DNA of 42,870 nucleotides. It comes from Gammaproteobacteria bacterium. GTDB taxonomy: Bacteria > Pseudomonadota > Gammaproteobacteria > Xanthomonadales > Xanthomonadaceae. Position 1 is the first letter of the stretch; every line of letters begins with the position of its first letter. The stretch covers positions 1 to 42,870 of the forward strand of contig JANXUD010000010.1 in NCBI GenBank assembly GCA_025352045.1. The letters are read 5' to 3'. Under the pieces are notes generated by a model. That model was given only the letters and a program-made list of their open reading frames with translations, was not told the origin of the DNA and did no database searches. Below, one piece after another: positions 7,883 to 16,573 of this stretch. The translations under genes were made by a program, and so were the position numbers.

Positions 7883-10243
7883 TCATCCTGCGACGCCCGC
7901 CTCGGCCTGGGCTTCACCGACCAGGTCGTGCACGGCCTGCAGCAGGGTCTCGTCGTGGAAGCTACCCTTGGTCAGGTAGAAGTCGGCGCCCGCCTCCAGG
8001 CCGCGCTGGCGGTCTTCCTCGCGGTCCTTGTAGGACACGATCAGCACCGGGATCGCCCGCAGCCGCGGATCCTGCTTGATCAGGGTGACCAGGCCGATGC
8101 CGTCCATGCGCGGCATGTCCACGTCGGTCACCACTAGGTCGAAGGTGGATGCGCGCACGGCATTCCAGCCATCGGCGCCGTCCACGGCGACTTCGACCTC
8201 GAAGCCGCCGCCCTCGATCAGCTTGCGCTCGAGCTCGCGCACGGTCAGCGAATCGTCCACCACCAGCACGCGCTTGCGCCGCGTGCCGCGCGCATGCGCC
8301 GGGGCATTTCCGACGCGGCTGAGCTGGCCGCCCGCCGCCAGCTTGTCCACCGAGCGCAGCAGGTCGTCCACGTCCACGATCAGCACCGGGTCGCCATTCT
8401 CCATCAGGGCGCCGGCGCTGATGTCCTTGATCTTGCCGAGCCGTGCGTCCAGCGGCTGCACAACCAATTCGCGCACGCCGACGAAGCGGTCCACCACCAG
8501 GCCGTAGCGGTTGGCGGCGTCGCCGATCACCACCACCGGGAGGACGTCCTGCGCCAGCGCCGGCTCGCTGCCACCCAGCACCTGCAGGGCCGCGACCAGG
8601 CCGATCGCCCGACCGGCGTGCTCGACGTGCTGGCGGCCTTCGAGCATGCGGATGCGGGCGCGTTCCACCGTCAGCGTGTTGTCGATGAAGGCGAGCGGGA
8701 AGGCGTAGGCCTCGCCGCCGATGTCCGCGACCAGGGCGCGCACCACCGACACGGTCAGCGGCAGGTGCATCTGGAAGCGGGCGCCGCGGCCCGGGTCGCT
8801 GGCCACGCGCAGGCTGCCGCGCAACTGCTTGGCCATGGCCTGCACCGCGTCCAGGCCGACGCCGCGGCCGGAGATTTCCGTCACCACCTCGCGCACCGTG
8901 AACCCGGGCAGGAACAGGAACTCCAGCAGTTCCGCCTCGCTCATGCGCTCGACCGTGGCGGCGTCGCTGAGGCCGCGCTGCACCACGGTCTGGCGCACCC
9001 GCGCCAGGTCGATGCCGCGGCCATCGTCGGACACGCTCACCTGCAGCATGCCGGCCGCGTGCCGGGCGTCGAGCCGGATCAGCCCCTCGGCCGGCTTGCC
9101 CGCGGCCAGGCGCTCGGCCGGCGTTTCCATGCCGTGGTCGAGCGCGTTGCGCAGCAGGTGGCCGAGTGGCGCTTCGAGTTTTTCCAGCACGTCCCGGTCC
9201 ACCTGCGTGGTTTCCCCGACGATCTCCAGGCGGGCCTGCTTGCCCAGTTCGTGCGACAGGTCGCGGACCATGCGCGGGAAGGCGGCGATGCCGTCGGCGA
9301 AGGGCCGCATGCGGCAGGCGATCGCCTCGTCGTACATGCGCCGCGCCACGCTGGCCGAACGCTGTTCGAAGCGCTCCAGTTCGCCCAGCCGCTCGACCAA
9401 CACGGACTCGCACTCGGCCAGCTTGCGCCGCAGCTCCAGCACGCCGGTATCAACCTGCTCGCCGAGATCGTGCGCGGACAGCTGCTCCTGCAGGCTGCTG
9501 AAGCGCCGGCCCACGTCGCCCTGCAGGCGGCGCAGGCGCAGCAAGGATTCGGCGAACGGCCCCAACCAGCGCGATTCGACCAGGGATTCGCCGCTCAATC
9601 CCAGCAAGCGATTCAGGTTGGCAGCGGAGACGCGCAAACTGCGCCCGCGCTCGCGCGGATCGTGGTCGGAGTGGCGGCGGCTGCGCTGCGAGGACGGATT
9701 GGCGGGTGCTGGTTCGACGTCGGCTGACGCGGCTGGTGCGAATGCGGTTGGCGCAGATGCCTCGGCGGGGGTGCTCGCGCTTGCAGCTGGCGCGGCGGTG
9801 GCTGGCTGCGCTGGCGAGGCCGGCTGGGCGATGGTGTCGGCATCCGTAGCTACCGCGAGCGCTTGCTGGAAGGCCAGCACCTCGGCCGCGCCCGCGCCGC
9901 GCCATGGCGCCGCCTCGGCCTCGGGCGTATTGGCGATGCGCACCAGCAGGTCGACGCCGCGCAGCAGGATGTCCACGCGCTGGCGGCCAAGCCGCAACGC
10001 GCCTGACTGGGCGGCGACGAAGCAGTCCTCCATCGCATGCGCCACGGCCACGGCGGCGCCCAGGCCGACGATCCGCGCCGCGCCCTTGAGCGAATGCGCC
10101 CCGCGCATGCAGGCCTCGAGTTCGCCGGCGTCGGTGGGCGCGCGCTCCAGCGCCAGCAGGCCGCGGGTCATTGCCTCGCGCTGGCCCTCCACTTCCATGC
10201 GGAACAGGTCGAGCATCGAGAACTGGCTCAGATCCTGGCTCAT
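7883..10243 (-). CDS. wspE: WspE-like hybrid chemotaxis kinase (CheA-CheW-REC)
   Basis: The 786-residue kinase begins with an Hpt domain (H50 in GAHSLKGAARI). A variable Ala/Pro/Ser-rich linker follows (about 130-200), then the dimerisation and ATPase domain (LGHLLRNALDHGME, DDGRGID, GRGVGLDAV), a CheW-like domain and a C-terminal receiver (from about 656; phosphoacceptor D707 in VVTDVDMP). It should autophosphorylate in response to WspA and pass phosphate to WspR and WspF. The ATG overlaps the wspD stop by four bases. The fused receiver is the hallmark that separates WspE from ordinary CheA. Confidence 0.95.
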   Translation of the reverse strand: MSQDLSQFSMLDLFRMEVEGQREAMTRGLLALERAPTDAGELEACMRGAHSLKGAARIVGLGAAVAVAHAMEDCFVAAQSGALRLGRQRVDILLRGVDLLVRIANTPEAEAAPWRGAGAAEVLAFQQALAVATDADTIAQPASPAQPATAAPAASASTPAEASAPTAFAPAASADVEPAPANPSSQRSRRHSDHDPRERGRSLRVSAANLNRLLGLSGESLVESRWLGPFAESLLRLRRLQGDVGRRFSSLQEQLSAHDLGEQVDTGVLELRRKLAECESVLVERLGELERFEQRSASVARRMYDEAIACRMRPFADGIAAFPRMVRDLSHELGKQARLEIVGETTQVDRDVLEKLEAPLGHLLRNALDHGMETPAERLAAGKPAEGLIRLDARHAAGMLQVSVSDDGRGIDLARVRQTVVQRGLSDAATVERMSEAELLEFLFLPGFTVREVVTEISGRGVGLDAVQAMAKQLRGSLRVASDPGRGARFQMHLPLTVSVVRALVADIGGEAYAFPLAFIDNTLTVERARIRMLEGRQHVEHAGRAIGLVAALQVLGGSEPALAQDVLPVVVIGDAANRYGLVVDRFVGVRELVVQPLDARLGKIKDISAGALMENGDPVLIVDVDDLLRSVDKLAAGGQLSRVGNAPAHARGTRRKRVLVVDDSLTVRELERKLIEGGGFEVEVAVDGADGWNAVRASTFDLVVTDVDMPRMDGIGLVTLIKQDPRLRAIPVLIVSYKDREEDRQRGLEAGADFYLTKGSFHDETLLQAVHDLVGEAQAEAGVAG

Positions 10244-10947
10244 GCCAGGCTCCGGTGCAGCGCGTGGAACAGCAGTTCCTCGTCGAGCAGGCCCACCGGC
10301 TGGCCCTCGAACTGCAGCATCGCGCGCGCGTAGCTGGCGCTGGCACGGGCCACCGTGGACGGCACCGGGCGATGGTCGGCGTCGAGGAAGCGCTCGTTGC
10401 CATGCACTTCGTCCACTGGGCAGGCCAGGCGCTGGCCGCCCAGGCGCAGCACCAGCAGGCGGCTATGCGCCAGCCACTGGCGGTTGAGCGCCTGCATTTC
10501 CGCCGCCGCGTCGATACCCAGCTGCTCGGCCAGTGACACGCAAACCAGCAGCTCGCCTCGGACATTGGCCAAACCCAGCACCGCGCCATTGCGCCGATGC
10601 GGCAGGGAGTGGATGCGGCGCAGGTCGGCGACCTCCTCCAATGTCGTGGTCGGCAATGCCAGCCATTCGGCGCCGACGCGGAACAGGAAGGCCGAGTGGC
10701 CGAGGTCGCGCTCGCGCAGGGACTTGGCCGCCGCCATGCGCGTGGCCAGGGACAGCGCGTCGGCCTGGCTTGCCTGCGGACGTTCGCGGTCGAGGATGCG
10801 CACCGCGGCCGCCGCGTACACCGGGCAGTTTCGGCAGTGCACGTGCGCGGCGAGGCGCTCGCAGCTGGCGTCCCCGTGCACGCCGATCCGGTTCCAGCAA
10901 TCGTCCAGCACCAGCGGCGCGGCGGCTTCGCCTGCTTGCGCGCTCAT
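10240..10947 (-). CDS. wspD: WspD-like CheW coupling protein with N-terminal cysteine motif
   Basis: The 235-residue protein has a CheW domain (about 80-235; FLFRVGAEWLALPTT, VLGLANVRGELL). It couples the receptor to the WspE kinase. The first 45 residues carry four cysteines in the pattern CWNRIGVHGDASC (C17, C29) and HCRNCPVYA (C38, C41). From memory, WspD-type CheW proteins share this motif; its role is not known to me, but the spacing would suit a metal or redox site. ATG 10947 overlaps the wspC stop (ATGA). A second CheW gene (wspB) lies upstream, and the two are clearly different proteins. Confidence 0.92.
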   Translation of the reverse strand: MSAQAGEAAAPLVLDDCWNRIGVHGDASCERLAAHVHCRNCPVYAAAAVRILDRERPQASQADALSLATRMAAAKSLRERDLGHSAFLFRVGAEWLALPTTTLEEVADLRRIHSLPHRRNGAVLGLANVRGELLVCVSLAEQLGIDAAAEMQALNRQWLAHSRLLVLRLGGQRLACPVDEVHGNERFLDADHRPVPSTVARASASYARAMLQFEGQPVGLLDEELLFHALHRSLA

Positions 10948-12218
10948 GCCTCTTCCACGCTGTCGAGGCGGCGCAGGCGCTTGCGCAACAAGTGCGCGCC
11001 GTGGGCGTCGCCCTGGCGTTCGAGCAGCAGGGCCAGGTGCGCCAGCGATTCGGCATGGCGCGGATCCAGGTACAGCGCCTTGCGGAACAGCACGGCCGCG
11101 GCCGCCTTGTCGCCGGCCGCCTCGCGGATCAGCCCGAGCAGGCAGTACGCGTCGGAAGTCGGGCCGTCTTCGCGCAGATGCTGTTCGCAGGCGCTGGCGG
11201 CTTCGGCCAGCCGGCCCTGGTCGGCCAGGGCCTGGCCCAGGGCGAGGCCCGAGGCCTTGCCGCGCACGGCGGGCGCTATCACGGGGCCAACGCCCGCGCG
11301 AGCGCGCCCGGCAAGCGAGGCACGGCCGCTGCCTGCGCCTGTGCCGCGGCGCGGCGCGGCTGCGGGCGTGGGCGCGGGCAAGGCAGGCGTGGCCGGGAAT
11401 TTGCCGGTCACCTTGCCCAGCGGCTTCGGCGCCTGGCGGCGGAACGCGAAGGCCATCGGCCAATGCGCCGACACCAGTTTCTGCCGCGGCAGCAGGCCGG
11501 TCTCGGACGGACCGACGAACAGCGCGCCGTCCGGGCCGAGCAGGCGCAGCAGGATGGCGATCGCCTCGGCCTGCATGTCGGCGCCGAAATAGATCAGCAC
11601 GTTGCGGCACAGGATGATGTCGTACTGTCCCTGCCCGGGCAGGAAGCCGGGCGCGAACAGGTTGCCCTGCAGGAAGTCCACGCAGTCGCGCACGGCGTCG
11701 GATGGTTGCCACTTGCCGCCGCTCGCGCGGAAGTGCCGGTCGCGGAACTCGAGGTCGGCGTTGCGGAAGGAATTCAGGCCATAGCTGGCGCGGCGCGCGG
11801 CATCGATCGCCACGTGGCTGATGTCCGCCGCATCGATGCGGAAGCGCTGCGGATCCACGCCGGCATCGAGCAGGGCGATCGCCATGGAGTACGGTTCCTC
11901 GCCGCTGGCGCAGGGCAGGCTGAGCAGGCGCAGCTTGCGCATCGGATCGGCCAGCAACAGGCCGGCGGCGATGTCGGCCAGCGCGACGAAAGCCTCGCGA
12001 TCGCGGAAGAACCAGGTCTCCGGCACCACGACGGCCTCGACCAGCGCCTGCATTTCGGCGGCATCGGAGGTCAGGCGCAGGTAGTAGGCGTGGACATCCG
12101 CAAGCTGGCAGGCCTGCTGGCGCTGCGCGATGGCGCGCGCGATCGCGCTGGGGCCCAGCGAACTGGCGTCGAGCCCCATCGCGCCCTTGAGCAGGACTTC
12201 GAAGTCGGGGCCGGCCAT
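10944..12218 (-). CDS. wspC: WspC-like CheR methyltransferase with TPR tail
   Basis: The 424-residue protein should methylate glutamates on WspA with S-adenosylmethionine. The CheR domain (about 1-275) shows VVVPETWFFRDREAF (63-77), the SAM-binding LPCASGEEPYSMA (101-113) and DIILCRNVLIYF. A long Ala/Pro/Gly linker (about 285-325) leads to TPR-like helices (about 330-420; SDAYCLLGLIREAAGD, LYLDPRHAESLAHLALL). This CheR-TPR layout is the WspC layout. ATG 12218 shares one base with the wspB stop (TGATG). Frame choice is fixed by the CheR motifs; the longer upstream reading runs through wspB and wspA out of frame. Confidence 0.94.
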   Translation of the reverse strand: MAGPDFEVLLKGAMGLDASSLGPSAIARAIAQRQQACQLADVHAYYLRLTSDAAEMQALVEAVVVPETWFFRDREAFVALADIAAGLLLADPMRKLRLLSLPCASGEEPYSMAIALLDAGVDPQRFRIDAADISHVAIDAARRASYGLNSFRNADLEFRDRHFRASGGKWQPSDAVRDCVDFLQGNLFAPGFLPGQGQYDIILCRNVLIYFGADMQAEAIAILLRLLGPDGALFVGPSETGLLPRQKLVSAHWPMAFAFRRQAPKPLGKVTGKFPATPALPAPTPAAAPRRGTGAGSGRASLAGRARAGVGPVIAPAVRGKASGLALGQALADQGRLAEAASACEQHLREDGPTSDAYCLLGLIREAAGDKAAAAVLFRKALYLDPRHAESLAHLALLLERQGDAHGAHLLRKRLRRLDSVEEA

Positions 12219-12679
12219 CAGGCGGGTTCTGCCTGCGGGAACAGCAGGGCCTGCAGTTCCTCGTCGAGCAGGTCGCCCAGTTGCACCCACTGCACCAGTC
12301 CCTGCAGGTCGGTGGCGACCGGGCCGAGCCAGCGGGCATCGGCGGGCGTGAGGCCGCTGGGCTGGAAGTCGGCGGCATCGCGCGACAGCGTTTCGGTGAC
12401 GCGCTCGGCAAGCAGCCCGAGCAGGCGGCTGCCCCCGCGCGGATCGGGATAGTCCACCAGCACGATGCGGGTGCTCAACCGCGATTGCGCCGGTCGGCCC
12501 GTCGCCATCCGGCCGAGGTCCACCAGGGGCACGGCCAGGCCGTGGTAATCGATCAGCCCGGCCACCGACGACGGCGCCAGCGGGATGCGCTTGACCGCCA
12601 GCGGCGGCAACACTTCCACCACCTGTCGCGCGTCGATCGCGTAGCGGTCCGTGCCGAGCTGGAACAGCAGGAACAGCAT
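12218..12679 (-). CDS. wspB: WspB-like CheW coupling protein
   Basis: This 153-residue protein is a single CheW domain (MLFLLFQLGTDRYAID at the start, LIDYHGLAVPLVDLG, LLGLLAERV). It is the first of two CheW-type adaptors in the operon and should link WspA to WspE. It starts three bases after the wspA stop and its own stop overlaps the wspC start by one base. It lacks the cysteine-rich N-terminus of WspD. Confidence 0.93.
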   Translation of the reverse strand: MLFLLFQLGTDRYAIDARQVVEVLPPLAVKRIPLAPSSVAGLIDYHGLAVPLVDLGRMATGRPAQSRLSTRIVLVDYPDPRGGSRLLGLLAERVTETLSRDAADFQPSGLTPADARWLGPVATDLQGLVQWVQLGDLLDEELQALLFPQAEPA

Positions 12680-12682
12680 TGC

Positions 12683-14773
12683 TCAGTCGCCCAGCTTGAA
12701 GCGCGAGACACCTTCGCGCAGGCCGGTGGCGCTCTGGTGCAGGCCGTCGATGGCCTGGTTGGACTGGCGCAGCGATTCCACCGTCTGCAGCGCCGCCTCG
12801 CTCAGTTGCGACAGCGCCTGGGTGATCTGCTCGGCACCGGTGGCCTGCGCGCGCATGCCCTCGCTGGCGGCCTCGCAACGCGGCGCCATCTGCTGCACCT
12901 GGTGGATGATCTGCGACAGCTGCGTGCCGACCGTGGACACCTCGTCCATGCCGCGGCGCACCTCCTCGCTGAACTTGTCCATGCCCATCACGCCGGCGGA
13001 CACCGCGCTCTGGATCTCGCGCACCATCTGCTCGATGTCGTAGGTGGCGACTGCCGTCTGGTCGGCAAGCCGCCGGATCTCGGTCGCCACCACGCTGAAC
13101 CCGCGGCCGTACTCGCCGGCCTTCTCGGCCTCGATCGCGGCGTTGAGCGAGAGCAGGTTGGTCTGGTCGGCCACGCGGGTGATGGTGGTGACGACCTGGG
13201 TGATGTTGCCGGCTTTCTCGTTCAGCACCGCCAGCTTGGCGTTGATCGAGCCGGTGGCCTCCATCACCCGGTGCATGGTCTCTTCCATCTGCGTCAGTCC
13301 GACCTGGCCGGCACCGGCGAGCGTGGCCGATTGTTCGGCGGCTCCCGCGACTTCGGTCATGGTGCGCACCAGTTCCTTGGAGGTGGCCGAGATTTCCTTC
13401 GAGGTCGCGCCGATCTGGGTGGTGGTCGCGGCGATCTCGCTGGCGGTGGAGTGCTGCTCGCGCGCCGTCGCGGAAATCTGCGTGGCCGAGGTGTTGACCT
13501 GGATGCCGGACTTGTGGACTTCGCTCACCAGGCCCGACAGGTGCGACACCATGGCCTGCAGCGCATTGCCCATGTCGTCGTTGGCCGACTGCGGATTGAT
13601 CGAGCCGGTCAGGTCGCCATCGGCGATGTCCTGCACCAGCAGCACCTGCTCGCGCAGCGACGTGATCATGCGGCCGAAAGCGCGCGACAGGCTGCCGATC
13701 TCGTCGCGGCGGTCGGCGGCGATCGCGTCCACGTTGAGGTTGCCCACCGCGATCTGGTCGGCCACGCCGACCACTTGCCGCAGCGGCACGGTGATGTCGC
13801 GCACGATGAACAGGCCCAGGCCGAGCACGGCCAGGATGCCGAACACCGCCCACCCGACGATCTCCCAGAGCTGGCGGTCGTACTGCGCCACGCGGCGCGC
13901 AAGCAGGGATTGCAAGGCCGGCGCGACCGCGGCTTGCAGCGCAGTGACCGAGCCGGTCGCCGGCAGGCCGGCACGCGCCGCGTCCTCGGTCAGCCCGGCT
14001 ACCAGCAGGGCGATGAAATCGCGGGTCTGGCGGACCTCGGTCGTGGTGGCCTTGGCGCGGTCCTGCAATTGCTGGCGCACCGCGGGGTCGAAGACGATCG
14101 CCTTGTCCATGGCTTCGTCGAGGCGGCGGCCGCTGGCCTCGGCCACCAGGCCGAGGCCACGCAGGCGCTCGAGTTGCTCGGGCGTCGCCACGCCCTTGGC
14201 CAGGATCCCGGCGCCCAGGGCCTGGGTGCGTGAGAGGACCTCGGACAGCTCCGGCCCCTGCACCAGCAGGGCATTGATCAGGTAATAGGTGTTGCGCTCC
14301 GGATCCAGGGTGAGCCGCGACTGGTCGGCGATGTCGCCAGCCAGGCCCCTGGCTTCTTCGATCAGGTCGGCATGCTCGCGCAGGCTGGATTCGATGCTGC
14401 GCCCGCTGGCGCCGCTGGCGAGTTCGCCGGCGCGGTCGCGCAGGCTGGCCCAACGCGCGGCCACCGCGTCATGCAATTCGACGGCGTCCATCGCGCGCAG
14501 GTCCGTTTGCAGTTGGGCACCGGCCGATTGCAGCGCCGGGCGCTGCGTGGCATCGCCGGCAAGTACGCGATCGGCCAGGTTGCGATGCCGCTGCAAGTCC
14601 TGGCCAATGCGCAGCAGGGGCAGGGCCGCCTGCAGGCCATCGCGTTCCTGCCGCGCGAAGGAGACGCCCTCGGCATTGACCGTGGACAGCAGGGTCCAGG
14701 TCACCACCAGGAAGGGAATCGAGAAAATGGCAGCGAGCAGCGCCAGCTTCTGCCAGATCTTCAGGTTCTTCAT
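12683..14773 (-). CDS. wspA: WspA-like methyl-accepting chemoreceptor
   Basis: The 696-residue receptor has a first membrane helix (about 8-30), a long periplasmic helical domain (about 31-303), a second membrane helix (304-325), HAMP (326-378) and a cytoplasmic signalling domain (about 390-690) with the tip EAEKAGEYGRGFSVVATEIRRLADQ. The periplasmic part contains LDPERNTYYLINALL and GPEL, a pattern seen in helical-bundle receptor domains of other MCPs. It is larger than I recall for the Pseudomonas receptor. It heads the wsp operon. I chose ATG 14773 because GGGGGC lies just before it and the first membrane helix follows at once; an open frame to 14947 has no such features. Confidence 0.92.
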   Translation of the reverse strand: MKNLKIWQKLALLAAIFSIPFLVVTWTLLSTVNAEGVSFARQERDGLQAALPLLRIGQDLQRHRNLADRVLAGDATQRPALQSAGAQLQTDLRAMDAVELHDAVAARWASLRDRAGELASGASGRSIESSLREHADLIEEARGLAGDIADQSRLTLDPERNTYYLINALLVQGPELSEVLSRTQALGAGILAKGVATPEQLERLRGLGLVAEASGRRLDEAMDKAIVFDPAVRQQLQDRAKATTTEVRQTRDFIALLVAGLTEDAARAGLPATGSVTALQAAVAPALQSLLARRVAQYDRQLWEIVGWAVFGILAVLGLGLFIVRDITVPLRQVVGVADQIAVGNLNVDAIAADRRDEIGSLSRAFGRMITSLREQVLLVQDIADGDLTGSINPQSANDDMGNALQAMVSHLSGLVSEVHKSGIQVNTSATQISATAREQHSTASEIAATTTQIGATSKEISATSKELVRTMTEVAGAAEQSATLAGAGQVGLTQMEETMHRVMEATGSINAKLAVLNEKAGNITQVVTTITRVADQTNLLSLNAAIEAEKAGEYGRGFSVVATEIRRLADQTAVATYDIEQMVREIQSAVSAGVMGMDKFSEEVRRGMDEVSTVGTQLSQIIHQVQQMAPRCEAASEGMRAQATGAEQITQALSQLSEAALQTVESLRQSNQAIDGLHQSATGLREGVSRFKLGD

Positions 14774-14810
14774 ATGCCCCCAATGCGTGGATTCGGATCG
14801 GCCGCGCCCT

Positions 14811-14914
14811 GCGCATTCGGGGGGAAATGGCCGGGCGCTCCATGCTGACCTGCGCATTCTCGCAAGTCCGTGAGCTTGGACACGGATCGTCCCATGCGCC
14901 GGCGCATTCGGGGG
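14811..14914. repeat. Spaced direct repeats GCGCATTCGGGGG upstream of wspA
   Basis: The 13-base word GCGCATTCGGGGG occurs at 14811-14823 and 14902-14914, with a partial copy GCGCATTC at 14852-14859. All lie in the 260-base region between the divergent wspA and lipocalin genes. Repeats in this position could be operators for a regulator of either gene. No known site is recognised. Confidence 0.4.
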
Positions 14915-15033
14915 CGCACTTGTGCCGCGGCGCCGTGACATCCACAAGCGCTGGGGGTATCGCCGGGATTCACCCCCGACTCACGCAATGCCGTGCCGCG
15001 GCAACTAGACTGGGGCGCGTCCCGCGTGAAGGA

Positions 15034-15606
15034 ATGCCCGTGCTCGAAACCCTCCTGTTCGCCATGGCGGCCGCCGCGCCAGGCGCCGTCGTTGCCAACC
15101 AGCCCGTTGCCGCGCTCGACCTGCCGCGCTATTCCGGGCGGTGGCATGAGGTCGCGCACTTGCCGATGTTCTTCCAGCGGCAGTGCGTGGGCGACGTCAC
15201 CGCGACCTACACGCGCCAGGCCGACGGCAACATCGAAGTCCGCAATGCCTGTCGCACCCGATCGGGCGCGATGGACGAATCAGTCGGCGTCGCCAGGCCG
15301 GTACCAGGCCAGGCCGGGGCGCTGAAGGTGCGCTTCGCGCCGGCCTGGCTCGGCTGGGTTCCCGGCATCTGGGCCGATTACTGGGTCATCGAGCTCGATC
15401 CCGAGTACCGCTGGGCCGTCGTGGGCAGTCCATCGCGGAAGTACCTGTGGGTGCTCTCGCGCACACCGGCGATGGCCCGCGTCGTGTTCGATGGCATCCG
15501 TACCCGCGCCGCCGAGCGCGGCTATCCGGTGGACAAGCTGGTGATGATGGGCGGCCTGCTCGACGGTGCGGCGCCCACGATTCCGCCGGCGCGTACCGCG
15601 CGCTGA
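15034..15606 (+). CDS. Bacterial lipocalin (Blc-like)
   Basis: The 190-residue protein carries the lipocalin GxW signature in YSGRWHEVAHLP (about 37-48), followed by FFQRQCVGDVTATYT, NIEVRNAC, ADYWVIELDPEYRWAVVGSP and YLWVLSRTP, the usual strand pattern of Blc-type lipocalins. Such proteins bind fatty acids or lysophospholipids at the envelope. The N-terminus (LLFAMAAAAPGAVVA) is a short hydrophobic segment that may act as a signal sequence; no lipobox cysteine is present. ATG 15034 has AAGGA almost touching it. In-frame GTG 15040 has the better spacing from the same AAGGA and may be the true start. It is the first of five + strand genes. Confidence 0.88.
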   Translation: MPVLETLLFAMAAAAPGAVVANQPVAALDLPRYSGRWHEVAHLPMFFQRQCVGDVTATYTRQADGNIEVRNACRTRSGAMDESVGVARPVPGQAGALKVRFAPAWLGWVPGIWADYWVIELDPEYRWAVVGSPSRKYLWVLSRTPAMARVVFDGIRTRAAERGYPVDKLVMMGGLLDGAAPTIPPARTAR

Positions 15607-15721
15607 ACCGCGCCTGCTCGTTCCCGCGCTCGGCACGACGCAAGCCAAGCCATTCCAAGCCATGCGCGCTAGCATGTTGCACGACGCGCACCGGCGTGGC
15701 CGATGCAATCAAGGACGATCC

Positions 15722-16516
15722 ATGGCAGCAATTCGCCCGGCGGCCGCACCCAGCGCGCTGTTGGGCCCGCCGTCCTGCACGCTGCAGGTCCTGCTGTCCC
15801 TGCTGCTCCTGTCCGTTGCGGGCCTGGCGTCGGCGCAAGCCGGGCCGCCGCTGATCACCAACGATCCGGACACCCCCGGCGACGGGCACTGGGAAATCAA
15901 TCTGGCCGTCACCGGTCAACGTGACTCGGGCGACTGGAACCTCGGCGCGCCGGACCTCGACATCAATTACGGCCTGGGCGAACGCCTCCAGCTCTCGATG
16001 CACCTGGCCTGGGCGCAGCTGGGCGAGGCGGGCGAGGCCTGGCGATCCGGCGCAAGCCCGGTCGAGTTCGCGGTGCGCTGGCGAATCATCGACGAAGCGA
16101 CGCATGGTGTCTCCGTGGCGATCCAGCCGCATTGGGCGACATCGTTCTCCCCGGCGGCGGAGCGCAAGGAACTGGCGCCGGCGGGCGACGAATTTTCCCT
16201 GCCGGTGCAGGTGTCGCGGCACCTGGGCAAGTCGGTCGCCGGCATCGAAGTCGGGCGAAACATCCTGCAGGACGCGCCGGACGAATGGCAGGCCGGCGTG
16301 TTCTGGTCGCGCGAATGTGCGCGGCGCCTGCAGTGCCTGGCCGAGCTCAATACCGTCTGGGCACCTGGGGACGGGCCCGACACCATCGCCGGCCTGGGGC
16401 TGCGGCGCGAGCTGGGCGAGCATGCGGTCCTGCTCGGCTCGCTCGGCCGCCGCCTGGCAGCCGGCCCCTCCTCCGGCGGCACGGTCTTCTATCTTGGCCT
16501 GCAACTGCTGCGCTAG
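15722..16516 (+). CDS. Exported outer-membrane-type protein of unknown function
   Basis: The 264-residue protein has a clear signal peptide: LQVLLSLLLLSVAGLASAQA with probable cleavage after about residue 38. The mature part alternates polar and hydrophobic residues (HWEINLAVTGQ, LDINYGLGERLQLSMHLAW, SVAIQPHWATSF) and ends in FYLGLQLLR. This looks like an outer-membrane beta-barrel of the phenol-degradation/MetA-like transporter group, but the match is weak. ATG 15722 follows AAGGA at good spacing. A possible -10 box TAGCAT lies at 15670-15675, without a clear -35. I cannot name a substrate. Confidence 0.7.
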   Translation: MAAIRPAAAPSALLGPPSCTLQVLLSLLLLSVAGLASAQAGPPLITNDPDTPGDGHWEINLAVTGQRDSGDWNLGAPDLDINYGLGERLQLSMHLAWAQLGEAGEAWRSGASPVEFAVRWRIIDEATHGVSVAIQPHWATSFSPAAERKELAPAGDEFSLPVQVSRHLGKSVAGIEVGRNILQDAPDEWQAGVFWSRECARRLQCLAELNTVWAPGDGPDTIAGLGLRRELGEHAVLLGSLGRRLAAGPSSGGTVFYLGLQLLR

Positions 16517-16573
16517 TCTTCACCCAGCCACGCGGCCCGCCACCGCCGCCACCCACCCACCCAAGGATCCCGC

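Noticed and set aside
10944-14453. A 1169-codon frame that could fuse wspC to a long upstream protein
   Set aside because: Only the last 424 codons encode CheR-TPR; the rest is out of frame with wspA and wspB, which are intact.
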